From assembly GCA_002367355.1 (NCBI GenBank), contig DFBQ01000120.1:1-14331 (forward strand): DNA of 14,331 nt, in the 5' to 3' direction. Origin of the DNA: Deltaproteobacteria bacterium UBA3076. Lineage in GTDB: Bacteria; Desulfobacterota; Dissulfuribacteria; Dissulfuribacterales; UBA3076. How positions within the stretch are numbered: the stretch's first letter is position 1; every line of letters starts with the position of its first letter. The notes under the pieces are model-generated. The model was not told the origin of the DNA. It ran no database searches and saw only the letters and a list, made by a program, of their open reading frames with translations. This document shows positions 1 through 8,055 of this stretch, piece after piece. Both the position numbers and the translations under genes were made by a program.

Positions 1-236
1 CCGCGATAGCGGTTCAGTTCAACGCACGTTATGCCCGAATTTTGAGTTATCGCGGGTTTTCCATAGAAAACAAGGGAAGAAAGAGAAATATTGCCAAAAT
101 ATCTCTCACCATGGTTGGAATATTATGTGAAGGAAATCAATGGTAACCTGCTTATATTATTTGTAAAAGGATTACAACTTCACATAATCCAGAACTTCAC
201 ATAACATAACATATTCATTTCGTCATCCAAACCGGC
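1..236. other. Non-coding left end with small inverted repeats
   Basis: No convincing gene is visible here. Positions 1-8 (CCGCGATA) can pair with 48-55 (TATCGCGG), enclosing a stretch that includes a TTCAGTTCAACG-type repeat related to those at 871-902 and 12476-12535. A 10-base word CTTCACATAA occurs at 178-187 and 195-204 and in reverse complement at 123-132, so the region can form two alternative hairpins. Function is unknown; it looks like decayed intergenic or mobile-element margin sequence. Confidence 0.4.
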
Positions 237-262
237 GTAGGGGCAGACCTGCGTGTCTGCCC
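237..262. repeat. REP-like hairpin 1
   Basis: GGGCAGAC at 241-248 pairs perfectly with GTCTGCCC at 255-262 around a 6-base loop. The preceding GTAG at 237-240 matches the GTAGGGGC/GCCCCTAC edges typical of REP-like palindromes associated with IS200-type RAYT transposases. It lies just upstream of a RAYT remnant, which supports this reading. Confidence 0.6.
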
Positions 263-283
263 TGATACGGACGAACAAACGTT

Positions 284-312
284 AGGGGGCGAACACATAG
301 GTTCGCCCCTAC
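284..312. repeat. REP-like hairpin 2
   Basis: GGGGCGAAC at 286-294 pairs with GTTCGCCCC at 301-309 around a 6-base loop, and the right edge reads CCCCTAC. It has the same design as the hairpins at 241-262 and 534-555 but a different stem core. It abuts the 5' end of the transposase remnant and probably marks where the rest of that gene was lost. Confidence 0.6.
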
Positions 313-317
313 ATACC

Positions 318-530
318 GTGATCCAATGGTTTAAAACGATGACGACCAATGAATATATCCGTGGTGTCAAACAAAACGGCTGGTCCACGTTTCCGGGCAA
401 ATTATGGCAACGCAATTATTACGAACATATTGTCCGCAATGAAAACGAATTGAACCGCATCCGGGAATATATCATGAATAATCCATTGCAATGGGAATTG
501 GATCGTAAAAATCCGAACGGGCAACGGGAT
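318..530 (+). pseudogene. RAYT / IS200-like transposase, C-terminal remnant
   Basis: The translated fragment contains WFKTMTTNEYIRGVKQ, LWQRNYYEHIVRNE and RIREYIMNNPLQWELD, the well-known C-terminal end of REP-associated tyrosine transposases (Y1_Tnp family). About 68 residues are recognisable; a full protein is about 150-230 residues, so the N-terminal part with the HUH metal-binding motif is missing. The catalytic tyrosine lies in the YYEH stretch in this family. The frame runs on to a stop at 584 but the last ~20 residues come from a REP hairpin and are not transposase-like. It is flanked by REP-like hairpins on both sides, as expected for a decayed REP-RAYT unit. It should be inactive. 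The family call is confident; the exact original boundaries are not visible. Confidence 0.8.
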
Positions 531-533
531 ATA

Positions 534-559
534 GGGCAGGCACAGGGGCCTGCCCCTAC
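534..559. repeat. REP-like hairpin 3
   Basis: GGGCAGGC at 534-541 pairs with GCCTGCCC at 548-555 around a 6-base loop, followed by CTAC. Together with the hairpins at 241-262 and 286-309 it brackets the transposase remnant. It sits 13 bp before the start of the HsdR fragment. Confidence 0.6.
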
Positions 560-571
560 GAAGGACGAACC

Positions 572-880
572 ATGGCGGGCATAACCGAAAACACCATCGA
601 ACAAACCACCCTCGGTTGGTTTGAATCCCTGGGTTGGCAAACCGCATTCGGCCCCGATATCAGCCCTGACGGCCCGGCCTGTGAACGCGAGGATTACGAC
701 CAAGTAGTCTTGCTCGGAAGGCTTCAAACCGCGCTTGAAAACATCAACCCGAACATCCCGCCGGATGCCATTAGCGAGGCTGCCCGAAAGATCACGCGGA
801 CCGAGTCGCCCAGCTTGATCGAGAACAACCGGAGTTTCCATTCAACGGTTCAGATTTTCGGTAAACCTCTGAACCCATGA
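572..880 (+). pseudogene. Type I restriction subunit R (HsdR), N-terminal remnant
   Basis: The frame starts MAGITENTIEQTTLGWFESL and continues with a GPDISPDG segment, an EREDYDQVVL segment and, near residue 88, SPSLIENNRSFH. This is the typical N-terminal opening of HsdR proteins, the motor and nuclease subunit of type I restriction enzymes, which are normally about 1000 residues. Only about 90 residues remain; the nuclease motifs and helicase domain are absent. Homology stops near 838-845, where a TTCAACGG/TTCAGA-type dispersed repeat begins, so the gene appears cut by that repeat. No hsdM or hsdS partner is in the window. The fragment is almost certainly non-functional. Family assignment is from recalled motif similarity. 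Confidence 0.72.
850..867. repeat. 18-bp repeat, left copy of a distant inverted pair
   Basis: TCAGATTTTCGGTAAACC at 850-867 occurs exactly in reverse complement at 12538-12555. Both copies are flanked by TTCAGAGGTTCA-type sequence. It marks the break in the HsdR fragment. Confidence 0.7.
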
Positions 881-902
881 ATCCCTGAACCATTGAACCC
901 AT
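871..902. repeat. Degenerate 8-bp tandem repeat (GAACCCAT)
   Basis: Four imperfect 8-base units run in tandem: gaacccat, gaatccct, gaaccatt, gaacccat. They belong to the same TTGAACC/GGTTCAA family seen at 12476-12535 and 12700-12732. Such units are common intergenic clutter in some environmental genomes. Confidence 0.6.
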
Positions 903-1128
903 AAATGGTTACGAATCATCTTTTTTCAAGACGACTAATGTAGATATACATAATCCTGCCTCATTCCTATTCCTGCCTATTCCTACATTCCGGTAGAAAA
1001 AGACCTCTAATTTTTACCATCTCGTAGGATGCGATTCCGCATTATCTCCACAGGAAAAAATGCACGATTGCTACTTTTATTAATAGTATCCTATAGTTAG
1101 TGCGCTTCATCCGCATACCCCGCCACTG
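903..1128. other. Non-coding leader upstream of nif promoter
   Basis: No gene is visible. There is a direct repeat CCTATTCCT at 966-974 and 976-984, a bulged hairpin GGTAGAAAAA...TTTTTACC at 992-1018, and a short stem ATGCG/CGCAT near 1028-1041. TGTAGATATACA near 939 is a near-palindrome that could be an operator but matches no motif known to me. No NifA-type TGT-N10-ACA site was found. Confidence 0.4.
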
Positions 1129-2028
<900 letters not shown>

Positions 2029-2059
2029 ATGTACCTTTAATATAGACCAGGAGAAAGAG

Positions 2060-2377
2060 ATGAAGATGATAAAGGGAATCGTGAGACCTGAGAAGGTGGA
2101 AGAAGTCGTAGATGCCCTGGCTGAAGAAGGTTTTGTAGCCCTGACTAAGATAGATGTGGTTGGAAGGGGCAAACAAAAGGGATTGGATGTCGGCGGTATA
2201 CATTATGACGAACTACCTAAGACCATGCTTATGATCGTAACAGATGATGAGAACATAGATAGAGTCACAAATACTATTATAGAAAAGGGCCAAACAGGTC
2301 ATTTTGGTGATGGAAAGATATTTATTACGCCGGTTGAAGAGACCTATACGATCCGGACAGCTACCAAGGGTGTATAG
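2060..2377 (+). CDS. nifI1: Nitrogenase PII-like regulator NifI1
   Basis: This is a small trimeric PII-family signalling protein of 105 residues. With NifI2 it is known (from Methanococcus maripaludis) to inhibit NifDK directly when ammonium is plentiful, relieved by 2-oxoglutarate and ATP. The T-loop region GRGKQKGLDVGGIHYDEL is at residues 35-52 and the B-loop motif TGHFGDGKIF at 79-88, followed by the PVEE/IRT ending. The Tyr of the GlnB uridylylation site is not in its usual place, as expected for NifI. AGGAG lies 6 nt before the ATG; a second ATG two codons later is possible. It sits between nifH and nifI2 in the conserved order nifH-I1-I2. Confidence 0.95.
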   Translation: MKMIKGIVRPEKVEEVVDALAEEGFVALTKIDVVGRGKQKGLDVGGIHYDELPKTMLMIVTDDENIDRVTNTIIEKGQTGHFGDGKIFITPVEETYTIRTATKGV

Positions 2378-2386
2378 GGGGACAGG

Positions 2387-2764
2387 ATGAAGGAAATCTA
2401 CGCAGTTATTCGTTTAAATAAGGTCTACAATACTAAAAAGGCCCTGGAGGAGATTGGCTTCCCGTCAATTACCGTCTTTAACTACAGGGTATTTGGCCGG
2501 GGGAAACAAAAAGGCATTGTCGATGAGGTAACTTTTTCAGTAAGTCCGGAAGTCAGTCAGTTGGCTAAACAAGGTGGAATGAAATATATCCCCAAACGCC
2601 TTGTGTATCTGGTTGTGGATGATAAGGACATCACGGGTGTAGTGGATGCAATTATTCAGGCCAATCAGACCGGGCATTATGGCGATGGGCGTATCTTTGT
2701 CTGTCCGGTGGAAGAGGCGATTCGGATAAGGACAGAAGAAAGGGGTGCCCAGGCACTGCTATAA
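2387..2764 (+). CDS. nifI2: Nitrogenase PII-like regulator NifI2
   Basis: This is the second nitrogenase-specific PII protein, 125 residues. It has the same FGRGKQKG opening of the T-loop (from residue 36) as NifI1 but a T-loop about 20 residues longer, reaching KYIPKR near 71, which is the diagnostic difference of NifI2. The B-loop motif TGHYGDGRIF is at 95-104. It is expected to form a complex with NifI1 that binds NifDK and carries the 2-oxoglutarate response. The start is 9 nt after the nifI1 stop, so the two are probably translationally coupled. It is immediately followed by nifB rather than nifD, which is unusual. Confidence 0.95.
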   Translation: MKEIYAVIRLNKVYNTKKALEEIGFPSITVFNYRVFGRGKQKGIVDEVTFSVSPEVSQLAKQGGMKYIPKRLVYLVVDDKDITGVVDAIIQANQTGHYGDGRIFVCPVEEAIRIRTEERGAQALL

Positions 2765-2778
2765 AAAGGAGAGAAATC

Positions 2779-3651
2779 ATGTGGTTACCACATCCGTGTT
2801 ATGACCCGGAGGCACACTTTCAGATCGGTCGGATTCACTTACCGGTTGCACCTTTTTGTAACATTCAATGCGGTTTTTGTGTGCGGAGTGTAGGTGCAAA
2901 GGAAGACCGTCCGGGGATAACCCAGGAAGTTATCAGACCCAGGAAGGCGATCAGCCGTCTGAAACAGGCAGTTACCTTTGACCCGCGTATTCAGATTGCC
3001 GCAATCGCTGGTCCTGGAGATCCTCTGGCCAACGAGGCCACATTCGAGACCTTTGCCCTCGTCAAAAAGCATTTCCCGGGTCTAAAAAAGTGTCTGAGCA
3101 CCAACGGACTGCTGCTGGCAGATAAGCTCCCCATGCTGAAAGAATTGGGAGTGAATTATATTACTGTGACACTCAATGCGGTAAATCCGGAGATCGGTCA
3201 GGAAATATATACAAGGGTCCGGTGGAAGGGACATGTCTATCATGGTCTTGAAGGTGCCCGAATCTTACTGAAACGTCAGATGAAAGGGATCTATCAGGCC
3301 AGTCGTGCGGGATTTTTTGTAAAGATAAATACCGTGTTTATTCCAGGGATCAATTCTGACCACGTCGTAGAGATAGCACAAGAGATAAAGGACGCAGGGG
3401 CCCATATCATGAATATCATGCCTCTTATCCCCCTAGGTATCTTTTCTCAGTTGTCTTCGCCCACGCCGGCAGAGTTGAGCAGTGCCCGGGCGGAATGTCT
3501 CCCTGTAATCAAGCAATGGTATCTCTGCAAGCAGTGCAGGGCCGATGCGGTAGGAGTACCTGGAGAGGAACCTGGAAGGGAAGTGCAGCAAGAGGCATGC
3601 CCTTACACCTATTCCGTTCATACCAACGCCTGTACTCTGTGCAATCATTGA
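2779..3651 (+). CDS. nifB: Radical SAM cofactor maturase NifB
   Basis: NifB joins two [4Fe-4S] clusters around a carbide and a sulfur to make NifB-co, the 8Fe core of FeMo-co. The radical-SAM cysteines are C27, C31 and C34 (CNIQCGFC), preceded by the HPCYDPEAH motif with C7, a further cluster ligand in this family. The EDRPG motif (42-46), AGPGD (78-81), the STNG stretch and the C-terminal CKQCRADAVG (C250, C253) are all NifB hallmarks. The 290 residues match the stand-alone form without a fused NifX-like domain. The tail has three extra cysteines (C274, C285, C288) whose role is unclear. A strong AAGGAG lies about 8 nt upstream. Its position between nifI2 and nifD is unusual and would tie its expression to the structural genes. 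Confidence 0.95.
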   Translation: MWLPHPCYDPEAHFQIGRIHLPVAPFCNIQCGFCVRSVGAKEDRPGITQEVIRPRKAISRLKQAVTFDPRIQIAAIAGPGDPLANEATFETFALVKKHFPGLKKCLSTNGLLLADKLPMLKELGVNYITVTLNAVNPEIGQEIYTRVRWKGHVYHGLEGARILLKRQMKGIYQASRAGFFVKINTVFIPGINSDHVVEIAQEIKDAGAHIMNIMPLIPLGIFSQLSSPTPAELSSARAECLPVIKQWYLCKQCRADAVGVPGEEPGREVQQEACPYTYSVHTNACTLCNH

Positions 3652-3678
3652 CTATCCCACATCATATGGAGGGAAGAA

Positions 3679-5124
3679 ATGGCTATTCCGGAAGAATATA
3701 AATTAAAATGCGATTTCACTATACCTGAAAGGTATAAGCACCATGTGCTTACCAATAGAAAAGAACCCAATATCCCTGCCTGCAATGTCAAAACCATCCC
3801 GGGGGATATGACTGAACGTGGTTGCGCATTTGCCGGATCCCGCGGTGTCGTGGGTGGACCGATCGGTGACTGTATTCAGATCATCCATTCACCGTCCGGG
3901 TGTGCCTGGTATCAGTGGGGTACCCGTCGTAATCTTTCAGACATTTATGCCTGGGCAGGCCCGAATACACTCTGTAATGATTCTCAGAATCGCAGGAGGG
4001 CAGTTACCTCTGACCTGCTGGAAAAGGACGTGGTCTTCGGAGGCATGGAGAAGCTGGAAAAGACATGCCTTGAGGCCTGGCGTCTCATACCTGGTGCCGC
4101 GGGCATCCTGATCTATACTACGTGCACCAGCGGTCTTATCGGAGATGATTGTCCTTCTGTGGCCCGAAGAGTTGAAAGAGAGATAGGTAAGCCGGTATTT
4201 GTCATCGATTCACCAGGCTTTTGTGGCGTCAGCCAGTCTACCGGTCATCACCATTTCAATGTCCAGTTCTATGACCAGGTAGTGGAGTACAGAGAGAAAC
4301 ACCCAGAGGCCTGCATGAAAGAGGAGGAAAAAGGGCCTTATGACATTACCATTATCGGCGAATTCAATATGGATTGGGACCTGGCCTATATCAAACCCCT
4401 TTTTGAAAAGCTGGGCTGCCGTGTTGTAGCGGTCTTTACCGGCGGTGAGCGCCTTGGGAACCTGCTCAAGATACCTGATGCCAAGTTGAATGTCCTCCAT
4501 TGCCAGCGCTCCTGCACCTATATCTCTGACCTGATCAAGGAAGGTTTTGAGGTCCCCTATGTGAACGCGAGTTTCTTTGGCATTGAGCAGACGGCCAAGG
4601 CCTTGAGGGAAGTGGCGGAATTCTTCGGTTCTGAAGAAATGATGGAGAAGGCAGAGCAGATCATTGAATACGAGTTGGAGGTTATCTCCCCTGCCATAGA
4701 CTTCTACAGGGAAAGGCTTACAGGCAAAAAGGTGGGTATGTATGTGGGAGGGCCGAGGGTATGGCACTGGCAAAGGGTCATGAAGGAACTGGGCATGAAG
4801 GTGGTCTTTGGCATGTGCACCTTTGCCCATGAGGATGACTACGAAAAGATCAATGCCAGGGCGGAAGACGGCGTGTTCCTTGTAGACAATCCCAATGAAT
4901 TCGAGATTGAGGAATGTTTAGAGAGGTTTAAGCCCGACCTGTTTCTCACCGGGTTAAAAGAAAAGTATCTCTGCCGCAAGCTGGGGGTACCGACTGTGAA
5001 TTCTCATTCGTATGAAAAGGGCCCCTATGCCTGCTTCAGGGGCATGGTGAACTTTGCCAGGGATATATACGAAGGAGTTTATGCACCCGTGTGGAAGTTT
5101 GCCAGGGATAAGGATTTTATTTAG
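3679..5124 (+). CDS. nifD: Nitrogenase MoFe protein alpha subunit
   Basis: This is the catalytic subunit holding FeMo-co and half of the P-cluster. All ligands are present: P-cluster C49, C75 and C149, and cofactor C275 (LHCQRS) and H443 (NSHSYEKGPY). Active-site residues equivalent to Azotobacter V70, R96, Q191, H195 and R359 appear as V57, R83, Q186, H190 and R360. At 481 residues it is normal for NifD without the Clostridium-type insertion. Some usually conserved neighbours differ: HGPxGC is HSPSGC around C75 and CPxG is CTSG after C149; GVVGGP resembles VnfD rather than the GVVWGP of Azotobacter NifD. No G subunit gene follows, so a Mo-type enzyme is most likely. AGGG lies just upstream of the ATG, and nifK starts 10 nt after the stop. 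Confidence 0.95.
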   Translation: MAIPEEYKLKCDFTIPERYKHHVLTNRKEPNIPACNVKTIPGDMTERGCAFAGSRGVVGGPIGDCIQIIHSPSGCAWYQWGTRRNLSDIYAWAGPNTLCNDSQNRRRAVTSDLLEKDVVFGGMEKLEKTCLEAWRLIPGAAGILIYTTCTSGLIGDDCPSVARRVEREIGKPVFVIDSPGFCGVSQSTGHHHFNVQFYDQVVEYREKHPEACMKEEEKGPYDITIIGEFNMDWDLAYIKPLFEKLGCRVVAVFTGGERLGNLLKIPDAKLNVLHCQRSCTYISDLIKEGFEVPYVNASFFGIEQTAKALREVAEFFGSEEMMEKAEQIIEYELEVISPAIDFYRERLTGKKVGMYVGGPRVWHWQRVMKELGMKVVFGMCTFAHEDDYEKINARAEDGVFLVDNPNEFEIEECLERFKPDLFLTGLKEKYLCRKLGVPTVNSHSYEKGPYACFRGMVNFARDIYEGVYAPVWKFARDKDFI

Positions 5125-5134
5125 GAGAAAGACC

Positions 5135-6643
5135 ATGACTATGCCCTTGAAATTAAATGGAAGGTTGACCATAGAAGACCTCAATGCCTTACCGGAGATA
5201 CCTATCGAAGGCATTACATATGACCAGATGTATATAGAAAAGCAGCCCATCTGCCCTGAATACATCCCGCCGGATCAGGATATCATCCCTTCTTCCAAGA
5301 GGACCGTTGTCATAGATCCTGGCAGGATCTGCATGCCCTTTGGGGCCATGTGGGCAGCCGTGGGTGTCCATAAATGCATCCCATTTGTTCAGGGCGCACA
5401 GGGTTGCACTACCTATCCCCGCTATACCTTTTCCCGCATCTTCAGAGAGCCTGTCTCCATCGCCACGGCCTCCTTTCATGAAGATACGGCCGTATTCGGG
5501 GGGCGGAAGAATTTTATTGACGGACTACGCAATCTTATTATCCGTTATCATCCTGAGGTAATTGCCATTATCACGGTTTGTTCGAGTGAGATCATCGGAG
5601 ACGACATGGAGGGCTTTCTGGAAGAGGCCCAGGAGGAGCTGGAAGAGGAACTCGGCCCAAAGATCCTTGATGAGGTTAAGTTCGTCATCACTCATACCCC
5701 CAGTTTTGCAGGTTCTCACGTAGAAGGATATAATCGGGCGGCCGCTGCATTTTTAAAGACTTTGGCCAAACGGACTACCCCGAACAATAAGGTAAATATC
5801 ATCCCGGGCATGATTACACCCGGTGATATCAGAGAGATAAAACACATCCTGAAGCTGATGGATATCGAGGGTACAATCCTCTTTGATATATCCGAGACCC
5901 TTGATTGCCCTCTGCGTCTGCCCCAGCCCATGCCCTATTACCCAAAGGGCGGGACAAGGACGGAGGACATAGTAAATATGGGCAATTCTTTGATGACATT
6001 TGCCCTGTGCCCGGATCAGGGGGGTGCAGGGGCCAAATACCTTGAAAAGCGGTTTAAGATGCCGGCCACAATCGGTCCCTTGCCTCTGGGTATACACAGT
6101 ACTGATTTGTTCATAAAAAGCCTGGCTGAAGCGACGGGGAAACCGATTGCGGATGAGATAAAGGACGAACGGGGAATCTTGATTGACGCCATGGCTGATA
6201 CCTTTCACTACACGATGGGGATGCGGGTGGCCATATATGGTGACCCTGATATAGCCGCTGCTGCCACAAGATTTTGTTGTGAACTGGGTATGGAGCCGGC
6301 GATCGTCGGAAGCGGGACAGAAAGCAAGCAATTTGTAAAAGATGTGTGGGCAACGGCCTATGAGTATGATCGCAAGCCAATCATCTTAAACGGAAGCGAC
6401 ATGTTTGAATGGGAGGATTATCTCAAGAAGGACAAGATCGACTTGATCCTGGGTAACTCCAAGGCTGCGAATGTCTCTAAAGAGGCCGATGTGCCGTTGG
6501 TGCGTATCGGATTCCCAATATACGACCGGGTGGGCTACCAGCGCCGGGCCTATGTGGGCTATCGCGGAGGTGAATACCTGCTTGATCTCATAGTGAATAC
6601 CATCCTGGACAGCAAGTTTCCGGATGACCGTGTGCAGCAATAA
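5135..6643 (+). CDS. nifK: Nitrogenase MoFe protein beta subunit
   Basis: NifK pairs with NifD to form the MoFe tetramer and supplies the other half of the P-cluster. The ligands C66 (GRICMPFGA), C91 (GAQGCTTY), C149 (TVCSSEIIGDD) and S190 (HTPSFAGSH) are all visible, with the REPVS and EDTAVFGG motifs between them. The protein has 502 residues, within the NifK range. I chose the ATG at 5135 because AGGAG lies 7 nt before it and it follows the nifD stop; an earlier in-frame start at 5054 lies inside nifD and would add residues with no NifK similarity. A second ATG at 5141 is also possible. It is co-transcribed with nifD. Confidence 0.96.
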   Translation: MTMPLKLNGRLTIEDLNALPEIPIEGITYDQMYIEKQPICPEYIPPDQDIIPSSKRTVVIDPGRICMPFGAMWAAVGVHKCIPFVQGAQGCTTYPRYTFSRIFREPVSIATASFHEDTAVFGGRKNFIDGLRNLIIRYHPEVIAIITVCSSEIIGDDMEGFLEEAQEELEEELGPKILDEVKFVITHTPSFAGSHVEGYNRAAAAFLKTLAKRTTPNNKVNIIPGMITPGDIREIKHILKLMDIEGTILFDISETLDCPLRLPQPMPYYPKGGTRTEDIVNMGNSLMTFALCPDQGGAGAKYLEKRFKMPATIGPLPLGIHSTDLFIKSLAEATGKPIADEIKDERGILIDAMADTFHYTMGMRVAIYGDPDIAAAATRFCCELGMEPAIVGSGTESKQFVKDVWATAYEYDRKPIILNGSDMFEWEDYLKKDKIDLILGNSKAANVSKEADVPLVRIGFPIYDRVGYQRRAYVGYRGGEYLLDLIVNTILDSKFPDDRVQQ

Positions 6644-6668
6644 CTGATTGGTCACAAAGAGGAACAAA

Positions 6669-7988
6669 ATGAAGAGCTGTTTAAATTTGTGTAGAGGGAC
6701 CCATTTGGTCCGAAAAAGGAAAAATGGTACCAATCTTCCCCTCTGTAGCCGCCCATCCGCACCAGGGGGAATCACGCAGCGGAGCTGTGCCTTTTATGGG
6801 GCAAGATGGATGCTCGCCCCTCTGGAAGACGCTATTCATGTAGTACATGGACCTGTGGGCTGCGCCTCTTATGGCAGCACTGTGAGAGGCAGGTCATTTC
6901 GCGTGTTTTCCACTGCCCTGGAAGAAAAAGATATTGTCTTCGGTGGCAGGAAAAGACTCATAAGGACGATTAAAGAGGCAAAGGCCATCATGCCTCATGC
7001 AAAATATTGCTTTGTCTATGCCACATGCAGCACGGCAATTATCGGTGATGACATAGAGAACATCTGCAAAAAAATGGAAAAAGACCTGGGCTGTCCAGTC
7101 ATCTTTGTCAACTGCCCTGGATTTAAGGGAGATAGTCAGGCAAGCGGCCACAGGGTTGCTTATGAATCCCTTTTAAATCGTCTAATCGGCCAAGGTAAAC
7201 GGACAGAGGTGGGGGAATATGATGTAAACATCATCGGCGACTACAACATCAATGGCGAGAGTAAGGTCTTAAAATCCCTTTTAGAAGAGATGGGTATAAG
7301 GGTTCGCTGCATCTTTACAGGTCATGCGGATTATGAAGGGATTATTGCTGCCCACACTGTAAGACTCAATCTGCTGATCTGCCAGAGTTCAGGGCGTTTC
7401 CTGGCAGAGGCACTTCAGAAGAGATATGGAATACCCTATTTGAAGGTCACTTTCCTCGGGCCTTCTCAGACCATGGCCGGCCTGCGCAAGATCGGACAAT
7501 ACTTTGGTTTGGAAGCACAGGCGGAAAAGGTCATTGCCACGGGATATAAGGCCATAAAACCTGGGCTTGATCGTTTTTTACCCAGGCTCAAGGGCAAGAG
7601 GGCGGCCCTTTTCTTCGGCGCTGCACGCATGGCCTCTCTCATTAAGGCCTTGGATGATATGGGGACAAAGGTGGTCTTCACAGGCTCTCAATTTGGCGAT
7701 CTGACTACTTATAAGGAAACTTGCCAGGCCGTTAGCCCCGGCACCTACATTATAGACGATGCATCTGAACAGGATCTGGAGCACCTGCTTGATGAATTGA
7801 GGCCCGATGTCTTTATGGGCGGGATCAAAGAGCAGTACCTCTCCCACAAATTAGGTATTGGTTTCTGTCCCTTTCCACAGCTCAAACGTGCCGGTCCTTA
7901 CGTGGGTTTTCAGGGCTTTTTGAATTTCGCCGGTAGTGTCCATAATGCCGTTTATGCCCCGGTATGGAAACTCGCAAGAGGGGAATAG
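6669..7988 (+). CDS. nifE: NifE-like cofactor maturation scaffold
   Basis: NifE normally pairs with NifN to form the scaffold on which NifB-co is converted to FeMo-co. The 439-residue protein has cysteines C40 (QRSCAFYGAR), C65 (HGPVGCASYG) and C120 (YATCSTAIIGDD) at the NifD/NifE P-cluster positions, an additional N-terminal C26, and C238 at the cofactor position. It lacks the cofactor histidine: the aligned stretch reads PFPQLKRAGPY. That fits a scaffold, not a catalytic subunit. It keeps SQ-x-x-GH (Q157, H161) as in NifD, which Azotobacter NifE does not. The ATG at 6669 has GAGG 6 nt upstream; a TTG at 6648 has no such site. No nifN follows. NifE is the best call; another NifD-like homologue is possible. 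Confidence 0.85.
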   Translation: MKSCLNLCRGTHLVRKRKNGTNLPLCSRPSAPGGITQRSCAFYGARWMLAPLEDAIHVVHGPVGCASYGSTVRGRSFRVFSTALEEKDIVFGGRKRLIRTIKEAKAIMPHAKYCFVYATCSTAIIGDDIENICKKMEKDLGCPVIFVNCPGFKGDSQASGHRVAYESLLNRLIGQGKRTEVGEYDVNIIGDYNINGESKVLKSLLEEMGIRVRCIFTGHADYEGIIAAHTVRLNLLICQSSGRFLAEALQKRYGIPYLKVTFLGPSQTMAGLRKIGQYFGLEAQAEKVIATGYKAIKPGLDRFLPRLKGKRAALFFGAARMASLIKALDDMGTKVVFTGSQFGDLTTYKETCQAVSPGTYIIDDASEQDLEHLLDELRPDVFMGGIKEQYLSHKLGIGFCPFPQLKRAGPYVGFQGFLNFAGSVHNAVYAPVWKLARGE

Positions 7989-7989
7989 C

Positions 7990-8055
7990 ATGAAGAGGAG
8001 ATTTTATGTGGCAAAAGATGCAGGTCCTCCGAGGCCAGGAGAAATGCCTCGATGA
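7990..8055 (+). CDS. Candidate 21-residue peptide in the nifE-porin gap
   Basis: An ATG 1 nt after the nifE stop, with GAGGGG about 6 nt upstream, opens a 21-codon frame beginning MKRRFYVAKDAGPPRPGE. It ends at a TGA 17 nt before the likely porin ATG at 8073. The same codons partly recur at 12413-12448, where this reading frame would give YAAKDAEPPRPAG. It may be a translational coupling leader, or only the accidental reading of a dispersed repeat. I recognise no family. Low confidence that it is a real gene. Confidence 0.25.
   Translation: MKRRFYVAKDAGPPRPGEMPR
8003..8038 (+). repeat. 36-bp direct repeat, copy A
   Basis: The 36 bases from TTTATGTGGCAAAAGATGCA to GAGGCCAG match 12413-12448 with 32 identities and no gap. 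This copy lies right after nifE and covers the ATG at 8006. Copy B forms the end of the ATPase gene. The origin is unknown. Confidence 0.75.

Noticed and set aside
1122-1128. GCCACTG, a word found in cobalamin riboswitches, just upstream of nifH.
   Set aside because: No B12 box or surrounding fold is present, and the site abuts the sigma-54 promoter.
4210-4830. A 206-codon open frame on the - strand inside nifD.
   Set aside because: It is the antisense shadow of conserved NifD codons and resembles no known protein.
5054-5134. An earlier in-frame start for nifK.
   Set aside because: It lies inside nifD and the added residues are not NifK-like; ATG 5135 has a good ribosome binding site.
5753-6331. 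A 192-codon open frame on the - strand inside nifK.
   Set aside because: Antisense to well-conserved NifK; no motifs or ribosome binding site support it.
3679-6643. Alternative (V- or Fe-only) nitrogenase, because of VnfD-like motifs GGP and WGTRRN.
   Set aside because: No G subunit gene lies between or after D and K, and nifE, nifB and nifV-type genes fit a Mo enzyme; still, metal content cannot be proved from sequence.
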